Source: Chloroflexota bacterium (GTDB taxonomy: Bacteria; Chloroflexota; Limnocylindria; Limnocylindrales; CSP1-4). Taken from it: 17,446 nucleotides of DNA. The stretch covers positions 1 through 17,446 of the forward strand of contig VGPE01000033.1 in assembly GCA_016875645.1 (NCBI GenBank), read 5' to 3'. Both the position numbers and the translations under genes were made by a program. Shown here in pieces: positions 8,383 to 15,265 of this stretch; positions within the stretch are counted from its first letter, which is position 1; each line of letters begins with the position of its first letter. The notes under the pieces are model-generated. The model was not told where the DNA came from and did no database searches. It saw only the letters and a list, made by a program, of their open reading frames with translations.

Positions 8383-9206
8383 GCGACGGCACCTCCGACA
8401 AAGGGCGCAGGTTCCTGGCCAGGCGGCCGATGGCCCTGGGCTTCGCGGGCTCGCTCGCGGAACTCGAGCGCCAGGTCGCGGTAGGCCTGGGCACCCTTGG
8501 AGTCCTCGCGATACACGGCGATCGGCCGACCGAAGCTGGGCGCCTCAGCCAATCGAATGCTGCGCGGAATCACGCTCCGGTAGACCCGATCGCCGAGATG
8601 GCGTCGAACCTCGGCGGCGACCTCCGAGGAGAGGTTGGTGCGACCGTCGTACATGGTCAGCAGGACACCCGTGATCACGAGCGACGGATTGAGGTGGTCC
8701 CGGATCAGGTTCAGCGTCGCAATCAATTGGGTCAGGCCCTCGAGTGCGTAGTACTCGCACTGAATCGGGATCAGCACCGAGTCGGCTGCGGTGAGTGCGT
8801 TCACCGTGAGCAGCCCGAGGGAGGGTGGGCAATCGAGCAGAACGTGGTCGTACTCCGGAGCGATGTCGTGGACGAGGTGAGCGAGGCGTCGCTCGCGTTG
8901 CGGCAGTGGCGTGAGTTCGACTTCCGCGCCGGCGAGCGCTGCGCCTGCGGGCACGAGGTCGAGGCCTTCGATCCCCGTCGGGACGATCACCTCGGCGAGC
9001 GTCAGATCACCGACGATGGCGTCGTAGAGGGACCGCTCAAGCCCGCTCTTGTCGATGCCCAGGCCGCTGGTCGCGTTCCCCTGCGAGTCGGCATCGACGA
9101 TCAGGACCCGCTCACCGAGTAGGGCCAGGTACGTGCCGAGATTGACCACCGTGGTCGTCTTCCCGACGCCGCCCTTCTGGTTGGCGCAGGCGACCGTCTG
9201 GCCCAC
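8379..9206 (-). CDS. parA: Chromosome partitioning ATPase ParA (Soj family)
   Basis: A 275-residue deviant Walker-A ATPase that binds DNA nonspecifically in its ATP dimer state and moves ParB-parS complexes. It opens almost directly with CANQKGGVGKTTT (7-19), the deviant Walker A with its signature lysine K11. VLIVDADSQGNAT (34-46) is the Walker A' region and DHVLLDCPPSLG (120-131) the Walker B. The lack of an N-terminal helix-turn-helix and the short length mark a chromosomal Soj-type protein rather than a plasmid P1-type ParA. The GTG start at 9206 has GGTGA about 5 bases upstream. The C-terminal 25 residues are Pro/Gly-rich and poorly conserved. It is the first gene of the leftward operon, with an extended -10 promoter candidate 35-43 bases upstream of the start. 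Confidence 0.98.
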   Translation of the reverse strand: MGQTVACANQKGGVGKTTTVVNLGTYLALLGERVLIVDADSQGNATSGLGIDKSGLERSLYDAIVGDLTLAEVIVPTGIEGLDLVPAGAALAGAEVELTPLPQRERRLAHLVHDIAPEYDHVLLDCPPSLGLLTVNALTAADSVLIPIQCEYYALEGLTQLIATLNLIRDHLNPSLVITGVLLTMYDGRTNLSSEVAAEVRRHLGDRVYRSVIPRSIRLAEAPSFGRPIAVYREDSKGAQAYRDLALEFRERAREAQGHRPPGQEPAPFVGGAVA

Positions 9207-9240
9207 TCAGGTCACCGCTCGGACCGCGCTCACAGCGCAG

Positions 9241-9249
9241 ATTCTAGCA
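9241..9249 (-). promoter_or_regulatory. Extended -10 promoter candidate for the parA operon
   Basis: On the minus strand the sequence reads TGCTAGAAT: a TG-N extension followed by TAGAAT, one mismatch from TATAAT. It ends 34 bases before the parA GTG, so transcription would start near 9234 and give a leader of roughly 27 bases. No good -35 hexamer is seen 17 bases upstream, which is tolerated for extended -10 promoters. It is the likely promoter for the whole leftward gene train. Confidence 0.55.
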
Positions 9250-9384
9250 TTTCGCAGCGTGGGCCTCCGGAGCTGGGCGGGCGATCGAGGGGCCGACAGT
9301 CGGCGTATTCGGCGCGACACCCGGCTGGTTCACGCGCAAGCATGGCAGGCTCGGCTTCACTGGGGCTTGTCCTCGAATGCACGC

Positions 9385-9424
9385 GGACTGCACCAGGACT
9401 GCACCAGGACTGCACCAGGGCTGC
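9385..9424 (+). repeat. 11-bp tandem repeat, about 3.6 copies
   Basis: The unit GGACTGCACCA occurs three times exactly, head to tail (9385-9395, 9396-9406, 9407-9417), followed by a partial fourth copy, GGGCTGC (9418-9424). The 11-base period is about one DNA helical turn, so a protein could contact every copy on one face. It lies 65 bases from parS in the parA-mreD intergenic region. The function is unknown; protein-binding iterons or simple slippage are both possible. Confidence 0.85.
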
Positions 9425-9488
9425 GAACGCCGTCCTCGCATCGGAGTCCGGCGGCCCGGCATGCCGGTCCGGCGCTGGTAGGGGGATA

Positions 9489-9504
9489 CGTTTCACGTGA
9501 AACG
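9489..9504. promoter_or_regulatory. parS: parS centromere-like ParB-binding site
   Basis: The sequence CGTTTCACGTGAAACG is a perfect 16-bp palindrome. It keeps the 14-base core of the widely conserved bacterial parS (TGTTTCACGTGAAACA), with only the outermost base pair changed to C/G. It lies 283 bases upstream of parA, in the divergent region shared with mreD, and its cognate ParB is encoded in the adjacent operon. ParB is expected to load here with CTP and spread on both sides. Confidence 0.95.
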
Positions 9505-9587
9505 TCACGTGGAAGGGACAGCGCCGGCCGCTGACGCGTTACCGAAACCTGAGCCAGGGCGCGTACAGGTCAGGGCACCGGCGCGGG

Positions 9588-9593
9588 TATACT
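9588..9593 (+). promoter_or_regulatory. Candidate -10 box for the mreD-mrdA-rodA transcript
   Basis: TATACT matches the -10 consensus at five of six positions, in an otherwise GC-rich stretch. A start near 9600 would leave a leader of about 77 bases before the mreD ATG. No convincing -35 hexamer is visible 16-18 bases upstream, so the call rests on the -10 and its position. It is about 85 bases from parS, inside the range where spreading ParB could interfere. Confidence 0.45.
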
Positions 9594-9676
9594 CGAACCG
9601 GCTGCCGCAATCGATCGTCGCCAGCGCTCGGGCTCGGGCGGGCGACCCTGGCCCGGGGCCGAGGGGACCGTTCGGC

Positions 9677-10180
9677 ATGAGCTTGGCAGTGGCCGCGATC
9701 GGCGCAACCGTGGCCGCCCTTCTGGAGTTGACGATCATCCCCTACCTCCGGATCGGTGGGGTGCAACCAGATCTCGTCCTTGTCCTCGCAGTGGCCTGGA
9801 CCCTTGTCGCAGGGCTCGAAGGCGGCCTGGTCTGGGCCTTCGTTGGCGGGTTGATGCTCGACGTTCTCGCCGCACGGCCACTCGGGTCCACACCGTTCGT
9901 CCTGCTCGCCTGCGTCGGTCTGGCCGCGGTCGCTGCCCGGTTCCTTGAACCCGCACGCTTGGCCGGTCCTGCGATCGCAACCTTCGTCCTCAGCCTGGTC
10001 GGTGCGGTGCTGTTCATGGTCACGTACTCCGCCGTTCGCGGTCCGGTCCCGATCGGAGACCTGCCCGGTACGATCCTGCCGAGGGCGTTCTACGACGCGC
10101 TGCTGGGCGCCCTGGTCGGCGTCATCACGTCATGGTTCCGCGCGCGACGCCCCCCAGCACGAAAGCGGCTGGATCGATGA
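9677..10180 (+). CDS. mreD: Rod shape-determining protein MreD
   Basis: A 167-residue, very hydrophobic inner-membrane protein with about five predicted membrane segments, the usual size for MreD. The segments GGVQPDLVLVLAVAWTLV (27-44) and AFVGGLMLDVLAARPLGSTP (54-73) match the family's PDLLLVLVVA and GLLLDLLSGGPLG patterns. MreD is part of the elongasome that organises lateral wall synthesis with MreB, MreC, RodA and PBP2. The frame is open back to 9497, but I chose the ATG at 9677. The upstream part encodes a Pro/Ala/Arg stretch and begins in parS, whereas 9677 gives a normal MreD with GAGGGG upstream. Its stop overlaps the mrdA start as ATGA (10177-10180). mreB and mreC, normally just upstream, are replaced here by parS and divergent parA. 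Confidence 0.9.
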   Translation: MSLAVAAIGATVAALLELTIIPYLRIGGVQPDLVLVLAVAWTLVAGLEGGLVWAFVGGLMLDVLAARPLGSTPFVLLACVGLAAVAARFLEPARLAGPAIATFVLSLVGAVLFMVTYSAVRGPVPIGDLPGTILPRAFYDALLGALVGVITSWFRARRPPARKRLDR

Positions 10181-12126
10181 GTGCGCTGGTCGGAGGGCCG
10201 CGACAGCGCTCATGGCCGCTGCGCCACCCGCTCGACCTCGGTCCAGGGGTGACGGCCCGCAGACCATCGGCCAGCCGATTCCTCGCCTTCGGCCTGGTCA
10301 TCGCCATCGCCGTGAGCGTTCTTGTCGGCCGATTGGCGTGGATGCAGTTGCTCGACGGTGGACGCTCGCAGGCCGCCGCGCGTGGAACGATCGTCGCCCT
10401 TGAGGCGATCCGATCGAGCCGGGGATTGATCTACGACCGGGCAGGACGCGTCCTGGTGGCCAACGTTCCCACGTATACGGTGCGGATCCGTCCCGCCGAT
10501 CTGCCGCTGTCGCTTCGGGAACCGGTGGTCATGCGGCTCTCGGGGCTGCTCGGCCTCACGACCGGCGAGGTGAACCGTCGCATCGACGCCAGTGCCGGCT
10601 CCCGTTTCGATCTCGTCCGGATCGCTTCGGACGTTCCCGAGGCCACGGCTCGACTCATCACCGAGGAGCGCTCGGTGCTGCCCGGGGTGGAGGTGGTGGT
10701 CGAGTCCCACCGCGACTACCTTGCCGGCGAGCTGTTCGCCCAGGTCCTTGGCTACACGAGCGCCATCGCCCCCGCTGAGTTGGCGCGCCTCAAGGCAGCG
10801 GGCTACCTGCCAGACGATGTGATCGGAAGAGCGGGCGTCGAGGCCACATATGAGCGCGATCTGCGCGGCGTGTACGGCCAGCAGCGCGTCGAGCGCGACG
10901 CATCGGGCCGGCGGATCCAGATCCTCGGGACAGTCGCGGACGCGCTGCCCGGGAACTCGATCCAGTTGACGATCGACACGCGCCAGCAGGGCCTTGCGCT
11001 GAAGGCGCTGCGCTGGGGGATGGCCGAGGCCGGGCTCAGACGCGGTGTCGTGATCGTGATGAACCCTCAGACGGGCGAGGTGCTCGCGCTGGTCAGCCTG
11101 CCGACATACAACAACAACGAGTTCGCCCGTGGCATCTCGCCGGAGCGGTACCGGGAACTCCTCGCCGATCCCGGCCAGCCCCTGCTCAATCACGCCATCA
11201 GCGAGCACTTTCCGCCCGGCTCCACCTACAAGCTGGTCACGGGTACCGGCGGCCTCGCCGACGGGGAGATCAGCGAGCGCACACGGCTCATCACCCGGGG
11301 CTACCTCTCGATCGGGTCGTTCAGGTACCCGGAGTGGAACGGCCGGGGCTGGGGTCCGCTCGACATCTACGGCGGGTTCGGCCATTCGAGCGACACGTTC
11401 TTCTATCAGGTTGCCGGGATGCTCGGCATCGACCGGCTGGCGTACTGGGCACGCCAGTACGGGTTCGGTTCGCCCACCGAAATCGACCTTCCGGCCGAGG
11501 CCTCCGGGATCGTGCCGGACAACCAATGGAAGCTCGACACGCTGGGCGAACTCATCTATCCGGGCGAGGTCTACCACGCCGGGATCGGCCAGGGCTACGA
11601 CGCGGTGACGCCGATCCAGCTCATCACAGCCTACGCTGCTCTCGCCAACGGCGGCACCGTGTTCCAGCCGCAGGTCGTCCGCGAGGTGATTGCGCCGGAC
11701 GGGACCATCGTGCGCCCGTTCGAGCCCAGGGTCCGCCACGTGATGGACGTGGACCCCGATGTGCTGCGCGTGATGCGCGAGGCCGCCCGAACGGTCGTGA
11801 CCATCCGTCACACCTACAACCTCGTTGATCTTCCGATCAAGGTTGCCGGCAAGTCCGGAACGGCGGAGTTCGGACAGCGCGATGCCCAGGGACGCCTGCC
11901 GTTCCACTCCTGGTTCGTCGGCTTCGTTCCTCAGGACGCGGCGAATGGCAGCTTCCGAAACGCGGACTCGCCGCTCATGGTGCTCGCGTTCGCCTACGAC
12001 TCGCGCACGGTGGGCAACGCGGCGACCGAGATCGTCAAGTACTACCTGCAACTCCACTTCGGGATCGACCACGACTACCGCATCCCGGATCTCCTCGAGC
12101 GCGGCAATTTCTATGGGGGCAACTGA
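10177..12126 (+). CDS. mrdA: Penicillin-binding protein 2 (elongasome peptidoglycan transpeptidase)
   Basis: A 649-residue class B PBP that cross-links peptidoglycan in lateral wall growth, paired with RodA. A short basic cytoplasmic tail precedes one membrane anchor at about residues 35-59. The dimerisation/pedestal region opens with SSRGLIYDRAGRVLVAN (80-96). The transpeptidase domain carries the acylation motif STYK (S349, K352), then S404-S405-D406 in place of SxN, and KSGTAEF (559-565) as the KTG motif. An SxD form of the second motif is, to my recollection, also found in rod-type PBP2s. The length is close to E. coli PBP2 (about 630), and adjacency to mreD and rodA supports PBP2 over the divisome protein FtsI. 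The ATG at 10177 overlaps the mreD stop (ATGA). An in-frame ATG at 10132 would overlap mreD by 49 bases and is unlikely. Confidence 0.96.
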   Translation: MSALVGGPRQRSWPLRHPLDLGPGVTARRPSASRFLAFGLVIAIAVSVLVGRLAWMQLLDGGRSQAAARGTIVALEAIRSSRGLIYDRAGRVLVANVPTYTVRIRPADLPLSLREPVVMRLSGLLGLTTGEVNRRIDASAGSRFDLVRIASDVPEATARLITEERSVLPGVEVVVESHRDYLAGELFAQVLGYTSAIAPAELARLKAAGYLPDDVIGRAGVEATYERDLRGVYGQQRVERDASGRRIQILGTVADALPGNSIQLTIDTRQQGLALKALRWGMAEAGLRRGVVIVMNPQTGEVLALVSLPTYNNNEFARGISPERYRELLADPGQPLLNHAISEHFPPGSTYKLVTGTGGLADGEISERTRLITRGYLSIGSFRYPEWNGRGWGPLDIYGGFGHSSDTFFYQVAGMLGIDRLAYWARQYGFGSPTEIDLPAEASGIVPDNQWKLDTLGELIYPGEVYHAGIGQGYDAVTPIQLITAYAALANGGTVFQPQVVREVIAPDGTIVRPFEPRVRHVMDVDPDVLRVMREAARTVVTIRHTYNLVDLPIKVAGKSGTAEFGQRDAQGRLPFHSWFVGFVPQDAANGSFRNADSPLMVLAFAYDSRTVGNAATEIVKYYLQLHFGIDHDYRIPDLLERGNFYGGN

Positions 12127-12192
12127 CGTGCAGGCCGACCTCACCACCGGGGCCCGGACCTGTTCCGGGAGCGCGGCCCGGAGCCCGACCTG

Positions 12193-13344
12193 ATGGGCGT
12201 CCTGCGGATCGAGTCGACTCGTGTCCACGACTGGCTGGCGCGTCCGGCCGCGCCACGCTGGCGTGCGTTCGACATCCAACTGACGGTCTACGCTGCCGCG
12301 CTGGTCGCCATCGGGCTGGCAATGGCGTTCACGAACAGCGGGCCGGACACGCTGGTCAGCGGCTCCACCTTCACGCGCGGCCTGATGTGGGCCGGCATTG
12401 CCGTGGTCGTCTTCACGATTGCCGCCGCCTTCGACTACACGTGGCTGCGGACATTCGTCTGGCCGCTCTACGCGCTCAACCTGGCGCTCCTGGTCGTCAC
12501 CCTCGCTGTCGGCGACGGCGTCGGGGGCACGCAGCGCTGGGTGCTGATCGGTCCGCTCCAGTTCCAATTCAGCGAGCTCTCCAAGATCCTGACAGTCGTG
12601 GTGCTCGCGAACTACCTCGCCAGTCCGTCAAGGCGGCTGGACTCGTTCGTCACGGTTCTCGGCGCGTGTGCGCTGATCGCCCCGTCGGCGGCGCTCGTCC
12701 TGATGCAGCCGGACCTCGGCACGTCGCTGGTGTTCGGGGCGATCCTCGTTGGAACGCTGTTCCTCTCGGGCGTCGGCCTTCGCTGGCTCGGGCTCCTCGG
12801 GGGACTTGCAATGGCGGCGCTGCCTGTCCTCTGGACGTATGTGCTGCGCGACTACCAGAAGCAGCGCATCCTCAGCTTCCTCGATCCCGCGGCGGACCCG
12901 CAGGGCTCGGGTTTCCAGCTCCTGCAGTCGCAGGTCGCGGTCCACGCGGGTGGCCTCATGGGCACCGGCCTCACCAACAGCGCCCAGGGACGCCTCGATC
13001 TGCTGCCGGTCGAGTCGACTGACTTCGTCTTCGCGATCCTGGCCGAGGAGCTCGGGTTCATCGGCGGGCTGGTCGTGTTCGGGCTGTTCGCCGCGCTCCT
13101 GTGGCGCGTGCTCGCCGCTGCCTGGCGGTCAAAGGACCCATTCGGCCTGGCGATGGGCGCAGGAATCGCGTCCATGGTCCTCTTCCAACTGATCGTCAAC
13201 GTCGGCATGGTGCTCGGCGTGATGCCCATCACGGGCATCCCGCTTCCGTTCGTCACGCACGGCGGCGCGTCGCTGGTCAGCCTTGCGCTGGGCCTCGGGC
13301 TGCTGCAGAGCATCAACGTCCACCATCCACGCACGTCGTGGTGA
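12193..13344 (+). CDS. rodA: Peptidoglycan glycosyltransferase RodA (SEDS family)
   Basis: A 383-residue polytopic membrane protein of the SEDS family that polymerises lipid II into glycan strands, working with PBP2. About ten membrane segments are predicted. Family motifs are GTQRWVLIGPLQFQFSELSK (112-131), MQPDLGTSLVF (171-181), ESTDFVFAILAEELGF (274-289) with the catalytic aspartate D277, and PLPFVTHGGASLVSLALGLGLLQS (350-373), where FtsW/RodA usually have PFVSYGGSS. The partner PBP2 directly upstream and mreD before it favour RodA over FtsW. The ATG at 12193 has GGAG about 8 bases upstream, and the mrdA-rodA gap is 66 bases. A short inverted repeat (12153-12169) lies in the gap. It is the last gene of the cluster and converges on the J-domain gene. 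Confidence 0.95.
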   Translation: MGVLRIESTRVHDWLARPAAPRWRAFDIQLTVYAAALVAIGLAMAFTNSGPDTLVSGSTFTRGLMWAGIAVVVFTIAAAFDYTWLRTFVWPLYALNLALLVVTLAVGDGVGGTQRWVLIGPLQFQFSELSKILTVVVLANYLASPSRRLDSFVTVLGACALIAPSAALVLMQPDLGTSLVFGAILVGTLFLSGVGLRWLGLLGGLAMAALPVLWTYVLRDYQKQRILSFLDPAADPQGSGFQLLQSQVAVHAGGLMGTGLTNSAQGRLDLLPVESTDFVFAILAEELGFIGGLVVFGLFAALLWRVLAAAWRSKDPFGLAMGAGIASMVLFQLIVNVGMVLGVMPITGIPLPFVTHGGASLVSLALGLGLLQSINVHHPRTSW

Positions 13345-13382
13345 CGCCGCACGAGACCGGGGACAAGGCCGTGACTCCGACC

Positions 13383-13400
13383 GACGGCCGGATCGCCGTC
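13383..13400. terminator. Inverted repeat between convergent rodA and the J-domain gene, possible terminator
   Basis: GACGGC (13383-13388) and GCCGTC (13395-13400) form a perfect 6-bp stem with a 6-base loop, in the 54-base gap between two convergent genes. It overlaps the stop codon of the leftward gene. There is no T-run on either side, so it is not a classical intrinsic terminator. The position between convergent genes is the main reason to list it. Confidence 0.3.
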
Positions 13401-13941
13401 AGGACCGCCGAGGCAGCCCGCGCGATGGCCCCGCCGACCCTCCACGTACCCCGGCACGGCGCAAAAGTGCGTCGATCTCGGCCCGGTAGGGGCGTCCTGC
13501 GGGTGTCCGATCAAGCCACTCGAGGTACGCCGGGTCCGTGCGCAGGATCTCTTCAAGGCGCCAGCCCGCGTACCGTCCGAACGTGAGCCGGTCGCCATCT
13601 GAGGTCACTGCGGCCGATGGAGGTCGGTGGCCGGGCAGTGGCCCCGTGCCCGGATTCGGCGGCGAACCCGCCGGCGTCGTCGCGGATGGCGGGACTTCGC
13701 CACCGACACTGGACCGGTGGCGGTCATACGCGGCCCGCCGTCGCTCGTCGCCCAGGACCTCCCACGCCGCATTGATGGCGACCATCCGTCGTGCTGCTTC
13801 CTGCGCTTCGGGCGTTCCGGCTGCGCCGGCCCGGTCCGGGTGGAACTTCTGCGCAAGCCGGCGATAGGCGGCCTGGATGACCTCGGGGTCGGCTTCGGGG
13901 TCGACCTGGAGCACCTTGTAGGCGTCGGACGAATCGCTCAT
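13399..13941 (-). CDS. J-domain protein with C-terminal ExoX-like domain
   Basis: A 180-residue protein in two parts. Residues 7-75 are a J domain, YKVLQVDPEADPEVIQAAYR with the essential HPD triad at 34-36 and the INAAWEVLGDERRRAAYD end, which should stimulate a DnaK-type ATPase. After a Pro/Gly/Thr-rich linker (80-115), residues 118-162 (RLTFGRYAGWRLEEILRTDP, then AYLEWLDR) resemble the small domain found at the C terminus of exonuclease X-like proteins (ExoX-like_C; FGKYKGxxLEEI...DPxYLxWL). It lacks the Gly/Phe and zinc-finger regions of DnaJ, so it is not DnaJ itself. The open frame continues upstream to 14571 inside the permease gene, but the ATG at 13941 makes an ATGA overlap with the permease stop and starts exactly at the J domain. 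The client is unknown. Confidence 0.88.
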   Translation of the reverse strand: MSDSSDAYKVLQVDPEADPEVIQAAYRRLAQKFHPDRAGAAGTPEAQEAARRMVAINAAWEVLGDERRRAAYDRHRSSVGGEVPPSATTPAGSPPNPGTGPLPGHRPPSAAVTSDGDRLTFGRYAGWRLEEILRTDPAYLEWLDRTPAGRPYRAEIDALLRRAGVRGGSAGPSRGLPRRS

Positions 13942-15257
13942 CCGGGCGCCGGCGCCAGAGCGGAGTCGCCCCCCGCCCCGTGGCCCGGCGGGGCGCCGCC
14001 GGATGGGTTCGCCGGCCCCCCGGTCCCGCGGCCGGGTGTTCCATCGAGCCCACGGCCCGCGACGGGCGGCGGCTCGGGATCTGGTTCCAGCCGCCGGTAG
14101 AGGTAGCGGTAGACGTTCCGCCCGGCAGCTGCGATCGGCAGGGAGAGGATCGCTCCGAGCAGCCCGCCGATCGCGCCGCCGACCACCAGGGCGAACATCA
14201 CCGCGCTCGGGTGCAGCTCCACCGCGTCGCCCTGGATCTTGGGCACGAGCAGGTTGTTCTCGACCTGCTGGACCAGCACGTAGAGCCCGAACGCGGCGAT
14301 CACCGCCTCGATCCCGGCGGTCGCGGCGAGGAGAACGGCTGGAATGGCTGCGAGGATGGGGCCGATGATCGGCAGCAGCTCGAAGAGGCCTGCAACGAGG
14401 GCAAGGAACAGCGCGAACCGGCTGAACACCGGATCCACCACGGCGCCAAGCAGCAGCAGCCCGGCGTACGTGGCGATGCCGACGGTCAGCCCCAGGATCA
14501 CCTGGGCCCGGACCCACTGGCCGAAGACCCGCTGCACGATGCGGGCCACGGTCCAGACATCCTCGCGCCATTCCGCGGGCAGCGCGCGATCGAAGGCACC
14601 GATGAGTTGTCGGCGGTCCTTGAGGATGTAGAACACCCAGACCGGCACGATCAGGAACCCGAACACCGAGCTGACGAGTGCCGCCACCGACCCGAATACG
14701 GGCACGAGGAGTGCCGAGACCAGCCCGCCGAGCCGTGCGCCGAGGTCGGCGAATGCCGCATCGATCGATTCCCGGATCTCCGGCGGAAGTGCGAGCCCGC
14801 GGTAGATCTCCCCGAGGCGCTGGAGCTGCTCGTTGAGGGCGCTCGAGAGCGCTGGCAGGTCCGTCACGAACTGGCTGATCTGCGCGACCAGTGGGTCGAG
14901 CGTGAGCGTCAGCACCTCGATCACCAGGAAGGTCACGACGACGTAGACCAGCAGCACGGCCAGCCAGCGCGGGACGCCGACGCTTGTCACCCGCTCGACG
15001 AGCGGGTTGAGCAGGTAGACGAGCAGCAGCCCGATCACGAACGGGCTGAGCGCTTCGCGACCCATCCAGAGGACGATGCCCGCGATGGTCACGGCGGCGA
15101 TGATCAGGACGGCGCGTTGCGAGGGAGCGGGCAGTCCTGCCGGCCGACCCGGGGCCGGGGCCGCCGCCTGATCGTGCGGCGGGGCCGGGGCCGTTCCGAG
15201 CGGGCCCGAAGCGCTCGGGGCCTGCGTGTCCGCGCTTGATCGCGCGTCAACCTCCAT
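13938..15257 (-). CDS. AI-2E family transporter (UPF0118/PerM-type membrane protein)
   Basis: A 439-residue membrane protein of the AI-2E exporter/PerM family (TqsA, YdiK and sodium/proton antiporter-like members). Its core is about 350 residues with seven to eight predicted membrane segments. Family stretches visible are LLVYLLNPLVERVTSVGVPR (78-97), a central amphipathic region with QISQFVTDLPAL (126-137), and the conserved ELLPIIGPILAAIPAVLLA late in the core. Both ends are non-conserved: an N-terminal Pro/Ala-rich tail of about 48 residues and a C-terminal Gly/Pro-rich tail of about 45 residues. The substrate cannot be told from sequence, and most members are not autoinducer exporters. 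The ATG at 15257 is preceded by an extended -10 only 8 bases away, so the mRNA may be leaderless. The stop overlaps the J-domain ATG. Confidence 0.93.
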   Translation of the reverse strand: MEVDARSSADTQAPSASGPLGTAPAPPHDQAAAPAPGRPAGLPAPSQRAVLIIAAVTIAGIVLWMGREALSPFVIGLLLVYLLNPLVERVTSVGVPRWLAVLLVYVVVTFLVIEVLTLTLDPLVAQISQFVTDLPALSSALNEQLQRLGEIYRGLALPPEIRESIDAAFADLGARLGGLVSALLVPVFGSVAALVSSVFGFLIVPVWVFYILKDRRQLIGAFDRALPAEWREDVWTVARIVQRVFGQWVRAQVILGLTVGIATYAGLLLLGAVVDPVFSRFALFLALVAGLFELLPIIGPILAAIPAVLLAATAGIEAVIAAFGLYVLVQQVENNLLVPKIQGDAVELHPSAVMFALVVGGAIGGLLGAILSLPIAAAGRNVYRYLYRRLEPDPEPPPVAGRGLDGTPGRGTGGPANPSGGAPPGHGAGGDSALAPAPG

Positions 15258-15265
15258 CCTCGGCG

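Larger units (their letters stand above)
9207..9676. other. Divergent parA-mreD intergenic region (about 470 bases)
   Basis: This is the only long gene-free stretch. It holds a leftward extended -10 (9241-9249), an 11-bp tandem repeat (9385-9424), a parS palindrome (9489-9504) with a degenerate neighbour, and a rightward -10-like hexamer (9588-9593). An open frame crosses 9497-9676 in phase with mreD, but its predicted peptide is low-complexity Pro/Ala/Arg and its GTG lies inside parS, so I treat it as non-coding. I see no tRNA, no clear DnaA-box cluster and no AT-rich unwinding element. Confidence 0.75.

Noticed and set aside
9230..9508. Minus-strand open frame of 92 codons in the parA-mreD gap
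   Set aside because: It crosses the tandem repeat, parS and the parA promoter, has no recognisable motif and has no supported start.
9497..9676. N-terminal extension of mreD starting at GTG 9497
   Set aside because: The start lies inside parS, the peptide is low-complexity, a -10 box lies within it, and the ATG at 9677 gives a normal-length MreD.
10210..12567. Open frame of 785 codons on the minus strand opposite mrdA and rodA
   Set aside because: It spans two well-supported genes antisense and shows no domain; a GC-bias shadow.
13342..13586. Plus-strand frames running past the rodA stop
   Set aside because: They are out of the rodA frame and lie antisense to the J-domain gene, with no family resemblance.
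13980..15239. Open frame of 419 codons opposite the AI-2E permease
   Set aside because: His/Asp/Glu/Gln/Arg-rich product is the typical antisense of a hydrophobic membrane protein gene.
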